Of a stretch of 64,000 nucleotides of DNA, positions 15,180-23,597 are shown piece by piece. Positions within the stretch are counted from its first letter, which is position 1; the number at the start of each line of letters is the position of its first letter. The notes below the pieces were generated by a model. It saw only the letters and a program-made list of their open reading frames with translations. It ran no database searches and was not told where the DNA came from. The stretch is from Flagellimonas aequoris (GTDB taxonomy: Bacteria; Bacteroidota; Bacteroidia; Flavobacteriales; Flavobacteriaceae): positions 28,019 to 92,018 of the forward strand of contig NZ_QXFJ01000031.1 in NCBI RefSeq assembly GCF_003584165.1, read 5' to 3'. A program made the translations under genes and the position numbers.

Positions 15180-15665
15180 ATGTTCAAATCTTCCTTGGAT
15201 ACCTTAGAGCAATTCAAAGAGGTCCTGCAGGGACTACCAAAGGATTGTTATTCACAGTCATGTAGTGTACTTTCCAATTCCACAATTGGCCAGCATACGC
15301 GCCATATTATTGAACTATACCTCTGTTTGTTGAACGGTTACGAAACGGCCGATGTCTCTTACGACCGTAGGGAGCGTGACCTGAAAATTGAACAGGATCT
15401 TTCCTTCGCCATTAAACAGTTGGAATATATACAGGCACAATTGGACCGTCCCAATAAATCCATCAAGATCAGTTATGAACTGGCAGGTTCCGAAACTTGT
15501 TTGGATTCCAACTATTTTAGGGAAGTGATGTACAACCTGGAGCATACCATTCATCATCATGCCCTCATCAAAGTGGGTGTTGAACATTTTACCAGTATAC
15601 AACTTCCAGAATCTTTTGGAGTGGCCCCGTCTACCATGCAATACAGGGAGACATGTGCACAGTAA
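15180..15665 (+). CDS. DinB-superfamily putative metal-dependent protein
   Basis: A 161-residue four-helix-bundle protein of the DinB/YfiT type. Histidines at IGQHTRHIIELY and NLEHTIHHHALIK are in the positions used by this superfamily to bind one metal ion. Family members include thiol-S-transferases that use bacillithiol or mycothiol, but many are uncharacterised. The later ypdA gene on the opposite strand hints at low-molecular-weight thiol metabolism nearby (inference). It starts 3 bases after the LysE-like stop and overlaps the NRDE gene by 13 bases, signs of tight coupling. The in-frame upstream ATG at 15102 lies inside lysE and is rejected. Confidence 0.75.
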   Translation: MFKSSLDTLEQFKEVLQGLPKDCYSQSCSVLSNSTIGQHTRHIIELYLCLLNGYETADVSYDRRERDLKIEQDLSFAIKQLEYIQAQLDRPNKSIKISYELAGSETCLDSNYFREVMYNLEHTIHHHALIKVGVEHFTSIQLPESFGVAPSTMQYRETCAQ

Positions 15666-16369
15666 GCTTCATGTCACAGGGGGATACCTATTTGGTCACC
15701 TCCAATAGGGATGAACATATATCCCGGCCAAGGTCCCTTGAACCCAAGGAAGAGACCGTTGGACCCATGAGGGTCTTGTTTCCTAAAGATCCCAGGGCAG
15801 GGGGTACGTGGTTTGCGGTGAATGAAGTAGGGGTGGTGGCCGTTTTGCTGAACGGTGCTTTTGTTGGGCACTTGCCGAATGGAAACTATGCCAAAAGCCG
15901 TGGACTCATTGTTTTGGATGTCATCAGTTCCAAAAAACCCGAACAGATGCTGGAACAGATGGATCTTTGTCGGATAGAGCCTTTTACTTTGGTATTGTTC
16001 AACTCTAGGCTGTTGGAGTTTAGATGGGATGGCAATCAAAAATATTTCAGACCATTGGACAAGTCCAAAAACCATATTTGGTCTTCTGCCACCCTTTATC
16101 AGGATGCTGTAATCGAACATCGGGCTAGGTTGTTCGACAGATTTACGAAGGAGAATACCTTGATCAAGCCACAGGATGTATTGAATTTTCATTCCAACAA
16201 CCATGATGATTTTGAGAACGGTTTCATCATTGATCGGGAAACTGGCCTGAAAACATTCAGTGTTACCCAAGTGGTTCTGGATGAGGAAGAAACCTTGATG
16301 CGTCATGTGGATCTGTTGAACGATAAGAGGTATGAGGTTCCTTTTTCTTCCCGTCAACTGATACTGTAG
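15653..16369 (+). CDS. NRDE/TANGO2-family protein
   Basis: A 238-residue protein starting MCTVSFM, with the signature TSNRDEHISRP (about residues 17-27) that names the family, and GGTWFAVNEVGVVAVLLNG (about 50-68). The N-terminal Met-Cys is conserved and may become an N-terminal nucleophile cysteine after Met removal (family inference). Eukaryotic TANGO2 is linked to heme and lipid handling; bacterial members have no settled function. It overlaps the DinB-like gene by 13 bases and is 4 bases upstream of the ATP-grasp gene, so it is the centre of a tight operon. Confidence 0.85.
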   Translation: MCTVSFMSQGDTYLVTSNRDEHISRPRSLEPKEETVGPMRVLFPKDPRAGGTWFAVNEVGVVAVLLNGAFVGHLPNGNYAKSRGLIVLDVISSKKPEQMLEQMDLCRIEPFTLVLFNSRLLEFRWDGNQKYFRPLDKSKNHIWSSATLYQDAVIEHRARLFDRFTKENTLIKPQDVLNFHSNNHDDFENGFIIDRETGLKTFSVTQVVLDEEETLMRHVDLLNDKRYEVPFSSRQLIL

Positions 16370-16373
16370 ATCC

Positions 16374-17417
16374 ATGGATTCTCTAAAATTGATATGGCAT
16401 AGGATTACAAATTGGGAATATTGGCCCTTCTGGATGATATATTACCCTTTGTTTCCCGTCTGGTTATATTATTCCTTCAAGGCCCGTTCCCTTTTCTTTT
16501 TCAATACGGCCAATCCGGCCATGAAGAATGGTGGTATGGCCATGGAATCCAAAATGGAAATCTATAAGATGATTCCTCCACAATTTATTCCCAAAACGGT
16601 TTTTATTCCCAAGGACCAATCTCCGGAATGGGCATTGGAAAAGGTATTGGACTCGGATATTGGGTTTCCCTTTATCGCAAAACCCGATATCGGTATGAAG
16701 GCTTTCGGTGTGGAAAAAATCTATAACAAGGATGAGTTTCGAAACTATGTTTCATGGAGCCCCTCTAATTTTTTGGTGCAGGAGCTTATTCCTTACAGGA
16801 AAGAAGTGGGTATTTTCTATGTGCGCAAACCGGATGAAGAGCAGGGGAAGATCACGGGGGTGGTCTCCAAGGAGTTTCTATCGGTTGTTGGCGATGGCTC
16901 AAGCACACTGATGGAACTCATCAAAAGCAACCCAAGAAGCCATTTACAGTTGAAGGCCCTAAAAAGAAAGTTCGGGGATGGGTTGAACAAGGTAATCGCC
17001 AATGGCGAGGAGTTTGTTTTGGTTCCCTACGGAAGTCACACCCGTGGTGCCAAATTTGTGGACATCAGCCATCTCATCAGCGAAGATCTGGTCAAGACCA
17101 TTAATGGCATTTGTGGCCCGATGAAAGATTTTCATTATGGTCGGTTGGATGTGCTTTACAATACCTTTGAAGAACTGTCTGAAGGAAAAAAATTCAGTGT
17201 GATTGAAATCAATGGGGCAGGAGCGGAGGCTACCCATATTTACGACCCTAAGCATTCCCTTTTTTGGGCCTGGCGAGAAGTTACGCGACACTGGGGTATG
17301 ATGAACGAAGTGAGCATTCTCAACCATCAAAAAGGACATTCGTACCTAAGTTTTAAGGATGGTAGGGCTATGTTGAAAGCAAACGGAATGCTTCAGGCAC
17401 AGTTAAGGGTAACCTGA
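16374..17417 (+). CDS. ATP-grasp domain protein with N-terminal membrane segment
   Basis: A 347-residue protein. Residues about 16-45 are aromatic and hydrophobic (WPFWMIYYPLFPVWLYYSF), probably membrane attached. The rest is an ATP-grasp fold: FPFIAKPDIGMKAFGVEKI (ATP-binding Lys), FLVQELIPYRKEVGIFYVRKP, VVSKEFLSVVGDGSSTLMELIKS, and metal-ligand motif FSVIEINGAGAEATHIYD. Such enzymes join a carboxylate to an amine or thiol using ATP; the VGDG segment is shared with cyanophycin-synthetase-like and D-Ala-D-Ala-ligase-like members. The substrate is unknown. It is the last gene of the LysE-DinB-NRDE group and ends 12 bases from the convergent gpx gene. Confidence 0.78.
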   Translation: MDSLKLIWHRITNWEYWPFWMIYYPLFPVWLYYSFKARSLFFFNTANPAMKNGGMAMESKMEIYKMIPPQFIPKTVFIPKDQSPEWALEKVLDSDIGFPFIAKPDIGMKAFGVEKIYNKDEFRNYVSWSPSNFLVQELIPYRKEVGIFYVRKPDEEQGKITGVVSKEFLSVVGDGSSTLMELIKSNPRSHLQLKALKRKFGDGLNKVIANGEEFVLVPYGSHTRGAKFVDISHLISEDLVKTINGICGPMKDFHYGRLDVLYNTFEELSEGKKFSVIEINGAGAEATHIYDPKHSLFWAWREVTRHWGMMNEVSILNHQKGHSYLSFKDGRAMLKANGMLQAQLRVT

Positions 17418-17429
17418 TGAAAATATCCG

Positions 17430-17903
17430 TTACAAAATCTCCTTAATATAATCTTCCATCGATTCTGGAGTACTGATAGGGGCAAAACGTTTTACAGGAA
17501 CACCCTTTTTATCCAATACGAATTTGGTAAAGTTCCATTGGATATTACTGCCCAAAAGCCCGCTCAACTCTGATTTAAGGTATTTGAAAATGGGATGGGT
17601 ATTCTTCCCATTCACTTCTATTTTGGCAAACATGGGGAAGCTCACACCATAATTTAACTGGCAAAATTCCTGAATTTCATCTGCGGTGCCGGGTTCTTGG
17701 CCTCCAAATTGGTTACACGGAAATCCCAAGATCACCAATCCTTGGTCTTTATAGGTTTCATAAAGTTTTTCCAATCCCTCATATTGTGGGGTCAATCCAC
17801 ATTTGCTGGCGGTGTTCACCACAATAATGGTCTTACCCTTGTAGATGGACATGGATTCCATGGTGCCGTCCAATCGTTCCGCTTCAAAATCGTAAAAGGT
17901 CAT
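17430..17903 (-). CDS. Glutathione peroxidase family thiol peroxidase
   Basis: A 157-residue cytoplasmic peroxidase; no signal peptide. Key parts are [16 protein letters not shown] with the peroxidatic Cys (about residue 35), [13 protein letters not shown] with the Gln of the active site and the resolving-region Cys, and [12 protein letters not shown] with the catalytic Trp/Asn. It uses Cys rather than selenocysteine, and such bacterial enzymes usually take electrons from thioredoxin. It sits in a minus-strand run with a small membrane protein and the YpdA-like reductase, consistent with thiol redox defence. Confidence 0.93.
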   Translation of the reverse strand: MTFYDFEAERLDGTMESMSIYKGKTIIVVNTASKCGLTPQYEGLEKLYETYKDQGLVILGFPCNQFGGQEPGTADEIQEFCQLNYGVSFPMFAKIEVNGKNTHPIFKYLKSELSGLLGSNIQWNFTKFVLDKKGVPVKRFAPISTPESMEDYIKEIL

Positions 17904-17932
17904 GTTCGAATCTTTTTTATCTTAAATAATTT

Positions 17933-18322
17933 TTACATCCATTCCACATTCAACTGTTGCAAAGCGGTATCCAATTCCAACAAAGACTTTGGATCAATAA
18001 TTTGGGTGTTGATGGTCAATTCCTTGTTTTGTCCTTTCAGGATATAATCGCCTGCAAATTTTTTGATCTTTTGAATCTTGTCCAACTCCATTTGCTTTCC
18101 AAACGGTGAACAAATCTTGATGATGCCCTTTTCCAAGCGGATGTATTTGTATTGTTTTTGATATACATAGATTCCCAGATAGGTCAAAGAAAGAACCAAC
18201 CAAAAGTAGTCTGTCCATTTCATGCTATCTTCTGTGAATCGTTGTGCAAAGAAAGCAATGGCCCAAACAAGACCGAGGATGAGATTAACGTTCAAGTGTC
18301 TTTTTTTATAGGCTATCCTCAT
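17933..18322 (-). CDS. Small membrane protein with PH-like C-terminal region
   Basis: A 129-residue protein with two hydrophobic helices (about 10-27 and 36-54), followed by a basic and beta-rich stretch (YKYIRLEKGIIKICSPFGKQMELDKIQKIKKFAGDYIL) that has the look of a bacterial PH-like domain. No conserved catalytic residues. I do not recognise a named family. It lies 29 bases upstream of gpx on the same strand, 63 bases downstream of ypdA, and may be in one operon with them. Confidence 0.65.
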   Translation of the reverse strand: MRIAYKKRHLNVNLILGLVWAIAFFAQRFTEDSMKWTDYFWLVLSLTYLGIYVYQKQYKYIRLEKGIIKICSPFGKQMELDKIQKIKKFAGDYILKGQNKELTINTQIIDPKSLLELDTALQQLNVEWM

Positions 18323-18385
18323 ATGCTAACTGGTATTTTAAAATTCACCAGTACCTTAAAATTAGCAAAAAAAAACAGTAATAAT

Positions 18386-19354
18386 CTAAGGTGCACTACG
18401 GTGAATGGTTTCCATAATGATAGGCGCATGTATCCGTGAGTTTTCAATGAACCATTTGTGGGTTTCCATGCCGCCGCAGATCACACCGGCCAAGAAAAGC
18501 CCCGGAATATTGGTCTCCATGGTTTCAGGGTTATAGGAGGGAAGACGTTTCTCATCTTTTGAAAGTTCAATGCCCAACTTTTCCAAAAATTCGAAATTGG
18601 GCATATAGCCGGTAAGGGCCAGAACAAAGTCGTTTTCCAAGGTCACTTCGCCTTCCGGGGTGTTGATGATGATTTCGGATGGCGTGATTTCCTTGACCGT
18701 TGCATGGTAATACGCTTTGATGCTGCCTTCCTCAATTCGGTTGATGATATCCGGCCTCACCCAATATTTTACCCGTTGGCCCACTTCCGGACCGCGGATG
18801 ATCAAAGTGACCTCGGCACCTTTGCGCCAACATTCCAAAGCGGCATCAATGGCAGAATTGCTCGCACCGATAACGGCCAACTTTTGACTGGCATAAAAAT
18901 GGGGATCGTCATAATAATGTGATACCTTGGGCAAATCTTCACCCGGTACGTTCATTTTATTGGGAAGGTCGTAGAATCCAGTGGCCACTACTACATTTTT
19001 GGCTTGGTAATCTTCCTTGTTTGTTTTTACCAAAAAGATGCTTCCTTGCTTTTCAACATCTAAAACCCTCTCGAACAGATGGATGTTCAAATTGTTGGAG
19101 GTTACAATCCTACGGTAATACTCCAAGGCCTCGTTGCGTTTGGGCTTGGCTTCTTTGCTGATGAAAGGAATTTCACCGATTTCCAATTTTTCGGAAGAGG
19201 AAAAAAATTGCATGTTCACCGGATAGTTGAAAAGGGAATTCACAATGGGCCCTTTCTCGATGATGATATAGCTCAACCCCTTTTTTTTGGCTTCCAATCC
19301 ACAAGCTATTCCGATGGGTCCACCTCCAATAATGGCAACATCAAATTCCTGCAT
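18386..19354 (-). CDS. ypdA: YpdA-like bacillithiol disulfide reductase
   Basis: A 322-residue FAD- and NADPH-dependent reductase. The FAD-binding motif is AIIGGGPIGIACGLEAKKKG at the N-terminus and the NADP site is VIGASNSAIDAALECWRKG (about 157-175). Segments NMQFFSSSEKLEIGEIPF and ALTGYMPNFEFLEKLGI are typical of the YpdA family, which reduces oxidised bacillithiol in Firmicutes and occurs widely in Bacteroidota. Its ATG overlaps the rpe stop by one base (TAATG), showing translational coupling. Bacillithiol synthesis genes are not in the window, so the substrate rests on family membership. Confidence 0.87.
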   Translation of the reverse strand: MQEFDVAIIGGGPIGIACGLEAKKKGLSYIIIEKGPIVNSLFNYPVNMQFFSSSEKLEIGEIPFISKEAKPKRNEALEYYRRIVTSNNLNIHLFERVLDVEKQGSIFLVKTNKEDYQAKNVVVATGFYDLPNKMNVPGEDLPKVSHYYDDPHFYASQKLAVIGASNSAIDAALECWRKGAEVTLIIRGPEVGQRVKYWVRPDIINRIEEGSIKAYYHATVKEITPSEIIINTPEGEVTLENDFVLALTGYMPNFEFLEKLGIELSKDEKRLPSYNPETMETNIPGLFLAGVICGGMETHKWFIENSRIHAPIIMETIHRSAP

Positions 19355-20013
19355 TACGCTATTTCTTCTTTTAATTGTTTGATGGTTTCCGTTGGATTCT
19401 CACTTTTGAACACAAAACTGCCCGCAACCAGGGCATCGGCACCAAGGTCCACCAGTTTCTTGGCATTGTCCGCGTTTACGCCCCCGTCAATTTCAATCAA
19501 AGCTTTGGAATTCCTCTTTTGGATCAAATTTTTAAGGTCCGTGACCTTTTGGTAGGTATTTTCAATAAAGGATTGTCCCCCAAAACCTGGATTTACGCTC
19601 ATCACCAACACAATGTCTATATCTTGGATAGTATCCTCCAAAAGATTGATGGAAGTATGGGGATTGAGGGCCACACCTGCCTTCATCCCCTCGGCCTTTA
19701 TCGCTTGTAAAGTGCGGTGCAAATGGGGGCATGCCTCATAATGTACCGTTAAATGGTTGATCCCCAAATCTGCAAAGGTTTTGATATACCTGTCGGGATC
19801 TACGATCATTAAATGGGTGTCCAAAGGTTTTTTTGCATGTTTGGCAATAACTTCCACAATGGGCATTCCATAGGAAATATTGGGAACGAACAGCCCGTCC
19901 ATAATATCCAAATGAAACCAATCGGCCTCACTTTGGTTCACCATTTCAATATCATGTTGTAGATTGGCAAAGTCTGCTGCCAGAAGGGAAGGTGCTATGA
20001 TTTTTTCGCTCAT
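19354..20013 (-). CDS. rpe: Ribulose-phosphate 3-epimerase
   Basis: Interconverts ribulose 5-phosphate and xylulose 5-phosphate in the pentose phosphate pathway. The 219-residue TIM-barrel enzyme starts MSEKIIAPSLLAADF and shows the metal-binding and catalytic motifs WFHLDIMDGLFVPN, LDTHLMI, VMSVNPGFGGQSF and IEIDGGVN. Length and motifs are normal. The gene overlaps ypdA by one base. A consensus -7 element lies 24 bases upstream of the ATG. Confidence 0.97.
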   Translation of the reverse strand: MSEKIIAPSLLAADFANLQHDIEMVNQSEADWFHLDIMDGLFVPNISYGMPIVEVIAKHAKKPLDTHLMIVDPDRYIKTFADLGINHLTVHYEACPHLHRTLQAIKAEGMKAGVALNPHTSINLLEDTIQDIDIVLVMSVNPGFGGQSFIENTYQKVTDLKNLIQKRNSKALIEIDGGVNADNAKKLVDLGADALVAGSFVFKSENPTETIKQLKEEIA

Positions 20014-20036
20014 GAGTGGACCAAAATAGTTCCGTA

Positions 20037-20044
20037 CAAAGGTA
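20037..20044 (-). promoter_or_regulatory. -7 element of the rpe promoter
   Basis: TACCTTTG on the minus strand fits TAnnTTTG exactly. The expected transcript start is near 20032, with a leader of about 19 nt. Confidence 0.6.
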
Positions 20045-20088
20045 GTGAAATGTTAAATCAATACCCCATTTTTGAAGTGTAGCTTACC

Positions 20089-21357
20089 TTAATTTCCCGT
20101 GTTTTCCATAGAAAGCGGTCCATAAACGGCATCCCTGAACTTTTTGTGCAAAGTTCCATTGAAGGGAAATATCTGAACAAAGAAAACAGCAGTAAGCTTG
20201 TTTACGGGGTCTACCCAAAAGAGGGTACTTGCGGCCCCATCCCAGAAAAACTCCCCGACAACCCCATTGTTCTCCTTTGTTGAGGCAGGTGGTCTTAACC
20301 TGACGGCAAAGTCAATTCCAAATCCCACCTGTCCTTTGCTGGGCAGCCATGATCGATCTTTGATGTTTTCATCCAAATGGTTGGTGGCCATCAGCTCCAC
20401 GGTCTCGGGTTCAAGAATTTTCACACCGTCCAATGATCCCATATTCACCAGCATCTGGGCAAATGTCATGTAATCGTCCAAGGTTGAGGTAAGGCCCCAT
20501 CCTCCCGGTGTAAAATTCCATTTTCCATAATTGTATGCATGGGATTCCTGGTCATCCTGTTGGTCCAGAAAACCCAGATTATCATGGGAATAGGTTGCCG
20601 ACATTCTTTTTTGGTCAGATTTGGGTACAAAATATCGGGTTTCCTTCATGTTTAGGGGACCCAGGACATGCTCTTGCAGGTATTCCGCATAGGGTTGGCC
20701 AGAAATGCGTTCCACCAGAAAAGCCTGTATATCAACAGATGGACCGTACTCCCATTTTTCTTCTGGTTGAAACCATAGAGGAACCCTTCCCAACCTTGCG
20801 GCCATTTGGTCCAGATTGTTTTCCCAGTTAAAAGGGTCTGCAAGGCGAAGGGCTGTACTCAATCTTGGAATATCATTTCTAGTCGTGAAACCACCTGTAT
20901 GCCTTGTAATATCCCTGATGGTAACGGGTCGTTTGATAGGCTCCAGAATCATTTTTCCGGTAGAATCGACACCTTTGTACACCTGCATGTTGGCAAACTC
21001 TGGTGCATATTTTTCCAATGGGTCGTCCAACTTGAACTTTCCCTTCTCGTACAAACTCATCAACGCAGTTCCTGTTATTGGCTTGGTCATGGAGTAGATC
21101 TGCACCAAGGTATTGCGCTCCATAGGTTTTCGTTTCTTTAGGTCGGCATATCCAAAGGCATTGTAATAAACTTCTTCCCCTTTTTCATAGATGAGTGCGG
21201 ATACTCCGGCTACGTCCCTGTTGTCCACAAAGCTCTTAAGGGTCGAATCCAATCGTTTTTTGGATATTTCGGTTATAACGGACGGGGTTTCCTCTTGCGC
21301 CATAACCATTTCTATGACCAAGAAGGCAATGAAAAAAAGTTGAGGTATTCGTTTCAT
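20089..21357 (-). CDS. Exported class C beta-lactamase-like serine hydrolase
   Basis: A 422-residue exported protein with signal peptide (about 1-20, ending MAQ). The catalytic Ser-x-x-Lys is YSMTKPITG (Ser about 92), followed by the tyrosine motif region WEYGPSVDIQAF, with HTGGF as the usual acidic-loop neighbour. This fold covers esterases, D-aminopeptidases and beta-lactamases; the motifs do not settle the substrate, and the long loops argue for an esterase or peptidase rather than a drug-resistance enzyme. No adjacent ampR-type regulator. It is separated from rpe by 75 bases. Confidence 0.85.
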   Translation of the reverse strand: MKRIPQLFFIAFLVIEMVMAQEETPSVITEISKKRLDSTLKSFVDNRDVAGVSALIYEKGEEVYYNAFGYADLKKRKPMERNTLVQIYSMTKPITGTALMSLYEKGKFKLDDPLEKYAPEFANMQVYKGVDSTGKMILEPIKRPVTIRDITRHTGGFTTRNDIPRLSTALRLADPFNWENNLDQMAARLGRVPLWFQPEEKWEYGPSVDIQAFLVERISGQPYAEYLQEHVLGPLNMKETRYFVPKSDQKRMSATYSHDNLGFLDQQDDQESHAYNYGKWNFTPGGWGLTSTLDDYMTFAQMLVNMGSLDGVKILEPETVELMATNHLDENIKDRSWLPSKGQVGFGIDFAVRLRPPASTKENNGVVGEFFWDGAASTLFWVDPVNKLTAVFFVQIFPFNGTLHKKFRDAVYGPLSMENTGN

Positions 21358-21748
21358 GATATAAACTCATTTGAATACCAGAAAGTTAACAAATTAAACG
21401 GATTGGAAAACTTTATTGAAAATGTGGGTGAAGTTTGGATTGGGGTAAAATGAAAAATCCTGGCAATCTGTTCGGAAGGATCCACTGCGGTATGTCAATT
21501 AAATTGGTCTTGTCCTTTGAAAAAACATCCTATCAAATATGTAAATTACAGATACTTGTTTCAGAATATTTGTGTAAGCAATCCCATTTGTCCTATTTTT
21601 TGTTTAATTTGGTTCATGACTTGAACATGTTCGGTTTCAGTTCATATGTTCAAAGATTTACTTCAACCTCAAGAGCACCTGACCCAAGCTCTCCATTTCG
21701 ATTTAATGTTTTGTTCCATTTATCTGGTGACCCAATCTCCAAATAAGA
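21358..21748. other. Intergenic stretch without a convincing gene
   Basis: 391 bases, AT-rich, between a minus-strand hydrolase and a plus-strand TraO-like gene. Frames here (such as 21435-21746) have odd composition and no recognisable family. No tRNA, strong hairpin or repeat is visible. It may hold the promoter of the TraO-like gene and decayed sequence. Confidence 0.5.
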
Positions 21749-22300
21749 ATGAAGAAGAAATATTTATACCGCTTGGCTCTGTGGGTACTTTTGGTTTTGC
21801 CGATTCAAAAAGTGCAATCGCAAAGAGGTAATTTTTCCTTTGGATTGGCCCCAAGCTATAAGGCAAATGGTTATGGCATAAGCTTTAGCGTCAATAATTA
21901 TCGTAGCGCTGCAGATTATGTGCATCTGTCAATCACTGCCGTATTTTCAAATGAACAACCAGATGCAACAGTTGAGTTTCCCTATGAGGATTACCTTTTG
22001 AACCTTGGATATTTTACTACTGTCCTGTCTCGCCCAAATAGAGGTCTATTTATGTATTTCGGTGGTGGGGCATCCACGGGTTATGAGTACATCAACAAAG
22101 GTGAAACGGATGTTGTCTATGGATACCAAATCCCCAAAAGTGGGATGATCTATGGTGGATTTGCTTCTTTTGAAATGGATTTTTACCTAACGGATTCTTT
22201 TTCGTTGTTCGTTCCAATAAGTGGGTTCTATCACCTTAATAGCAATCTGAATAATGCTATACTGTTAGTTGGTGTAGGAATTCGATGTTATTTAAAATAA
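21749..22300 (+). CDS. Orphan TraO-like outer-membrane barrel protein
   Basis: A 183-residue exported protein with signal peptide (about 1-24, ending VQSQ). The pattern GLFMYFGGGASTGYEYIN, MIYGGFASFEMDFYLTDSFSLF and a C-terminal strand VGVGIRCYLK resembles TraO of Bacteroidota conjugative transposons, a small beta-barrel. In conjugation it acts as part of the outer-membrane part of the transfer machine. No other tra, mob or integrase gene is in the window, so this is either a remnant of a lost element or a housekeeping relative with a different job. The start ATG at 21749 gives a clean signal peptide. Confidence 0.65.
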   Translation: MKKKYLYRLALWVLLVLPIQKVQSQRGNFSFGLAPSYKANGYGISFSVNNYRSAADYVHLSITAVFSNEQPDATVEFPYEDYLLNLGYFTTVLSRPNRGLFMYFGGGASTGYEYINKGETDVVYGYQIPKSGMIYGGFASFEMDFYLTDSFSLFVPISGFYHLNSNLNNAILLVGVGIRCYLK

Positions 22301-22441
22301 TGTTTTTTATACATGTTGTTTGCCTCTTGAATAGATCTTTCCGGTAATGAATTGGTGAAAATGTGTACAATAACAAGTGTTTAATCTGGTCAGAAGGACA
22401 AGAGGAACATATTGTTGCAGACCTAGGTATATAAATGAAAA

Positions 22442-22464
22442 AACTCCGGTAATCAGCCGGAGTT
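22442..22464 (-). terminator. Rho-independent terminator downstream of sigA
   Basis: Stem AACTCCGG / CCGGAGTT with a 7-base loop, followed on the minus strand by TTTTTT. It lies 120 bases beyond the sigA stop; the gap in between holds no ORF. Confidence 0.75.
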
Positions 22465-22587
22465 TATTCATCAATCAAAAAACGAACAGTCATGATAAAC
22501 TGTTATATCTACTAAATTACAACTTTCCTGCCAAAAATCAAATTTAAGGATAGTTTAACTGTAATTAATTTGGGTTAAAGTTACAAA

Positions 22588-23451
22588 TTAACCCAAATAT
22601 GTCTTTAAAATCTTACTTCTGGAGGTATGCTTCAAGCGTCTGATTGCTTTCTCCTTGATTTGGCGAACCCTTTCCCTAGTCAGGTCAAAGGTTTCCCCGA
22701 TCTCTTCCAAGGTCATGGAATGCTGACCGGCCAAACCGAAATAAAGTCTGATAACATCTGCCTCACGTGGGGTCAACGTTTCCAATGCACGCTCAATTTC
22801 TGTACGAAGTGATTCGTGCAAAAGTTCCCTGTCCGGGTTAGGGGATTCCCCACTGCGCAATACGTCGTAAAGGTTGGAATCCTCACCATCGATCAAAGGC
22901 GCATCCATGGATACGTGACGGCCAGAGTTTTTCAAGGACTGCTTCACATCTTCCACGGTCATGTCCAATTCTTTGGCAATTTCCTCGGCAGATGGGGTAC
23001 GCTCATGTGCTTGCTCCAAGAAAGCAAACGTCTTGTTGATCTTGTTGATGGAACCAATCTTGTTCAAAGGCAAACGCACGATACGGGATTGTTCGGCCAA
23101 TGCCTGAAGAATGGATTGACGAATCCACCAAACAGCATAAGAAATAAATTTAAAACCACGGGTTTCGTCAAAACGCTGGGCAGCCTTGATCAATCCCAAG
23201 TTCCCTTCGTTGATCAAATCGGGAAGGGTCAAACCTTGGTTTTGGTACTGCTTGGCCACGGAAACGACGAACCTTAGGTTGGCTTTTGTCAATTTTTCCA
23301 GAGCTACCTGGTCGCCCGCTTTAATGCGCTGTGCCAACTCCACTTCCTCATCGGCGGTAATCAAATCCACCTTACCGATTTCCTGTAGATACTTGTCCAA
23401 CGAAGCGGTTTCCCTATTGGTAACCTGTTTTGTAATCTTTAACTGTCTCAT
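22588..23451 (-). CDS. rpoD: Primary sigma factor, sigma-70 (Bacteroidota sigma-A type)
   Basis: A 287-residue primary sigma factor that lacks region 1.1 and the long non-conserved region of E. coli RpoD, as is usual in Bacteroidota. Region 1.2 is [27 protein letters not shown]; region 2 contains [32 protein letters not shown] and the -10-contact segment [16 protein letters not shown]; region 4 has [29 protein letters not shown], the helix-turn-helix. This factor reads the TAnnTTTG -7 elements seen across the window (family knowledge). It lies alone between terminators. Confidence 0.96.
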   Translation of the reverse strand: MRQLKITKQVTNRETASLDKYLQEIGKVDLITADEEVELAQRIKAGDQVALEKLTKANLRFVVSVAKQYQNQGLTLPDLINEGNLGLIKAAQRFDETRGFKFISYAVWWIRQSILQALAEQSRIVRLPLNKIGSINKINKTFAFLEQAHERTPSAEEIAKELDMTVEDVKQSLKNSGRHVSMDAPLIDGEDSNLYDVLRSGESPNPDRELLHESLRTEIERALETLTPREADVIRLYFGLAGQHSMTLEEIGETFDLTRERVRQIKEKAIRRLKHTSRSKILKTYLG

Positions 23452-23550
23452 CTAAATACTCCCTTCAAATTAAGTTTGTGAACCGAAGCTCATTAGGTTA
23501 TACGTAGAAAAAAATAAAAAGTTACATTTTGATAAACTTTTTTTAAAAAC

Positions 23551-23577
23551 AAAGCCCCGAGTTTATCCCGGGGCTTT
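23551..23577 (-). terminator. Terminator downstream of pnp
   Basis: Stem AAAGCCCCG / CGGGGCTTT with a 9-base loop and T-runs on both sides; it lies about 20 bases past the pnp stop and upstream of sigA. Confidence 0.85.
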
Positions 23578-23597
23578 TTTAATCTATAAAGATCGTG

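Noticed and set aside
15674..16375. 233-residue minus-strand frame over the NRDE gene
   Set aside because: The plus strand carries the NRDE signature and fits the tight gene row; the reverse frame has no family features.
20089..21357. Acquired beta-lactamase resistance gene
   Set aside because: The fold is broad; there is no regulator or mobile context, and loops differ from known class C enzymes.
21435..21746. 103-residue plus-strand frame upstream of the TraO-like gene
   Set aside because: Irregular composition, no signal, motif or promoter; probably chance in AT-rich DNA.
22301..22587. tRNA or small RNA gene between the TraO-like gene and sigA
   Set aside because: No cloverleaf or T-loop consensus; only the sigA terminator hairpin is supported.
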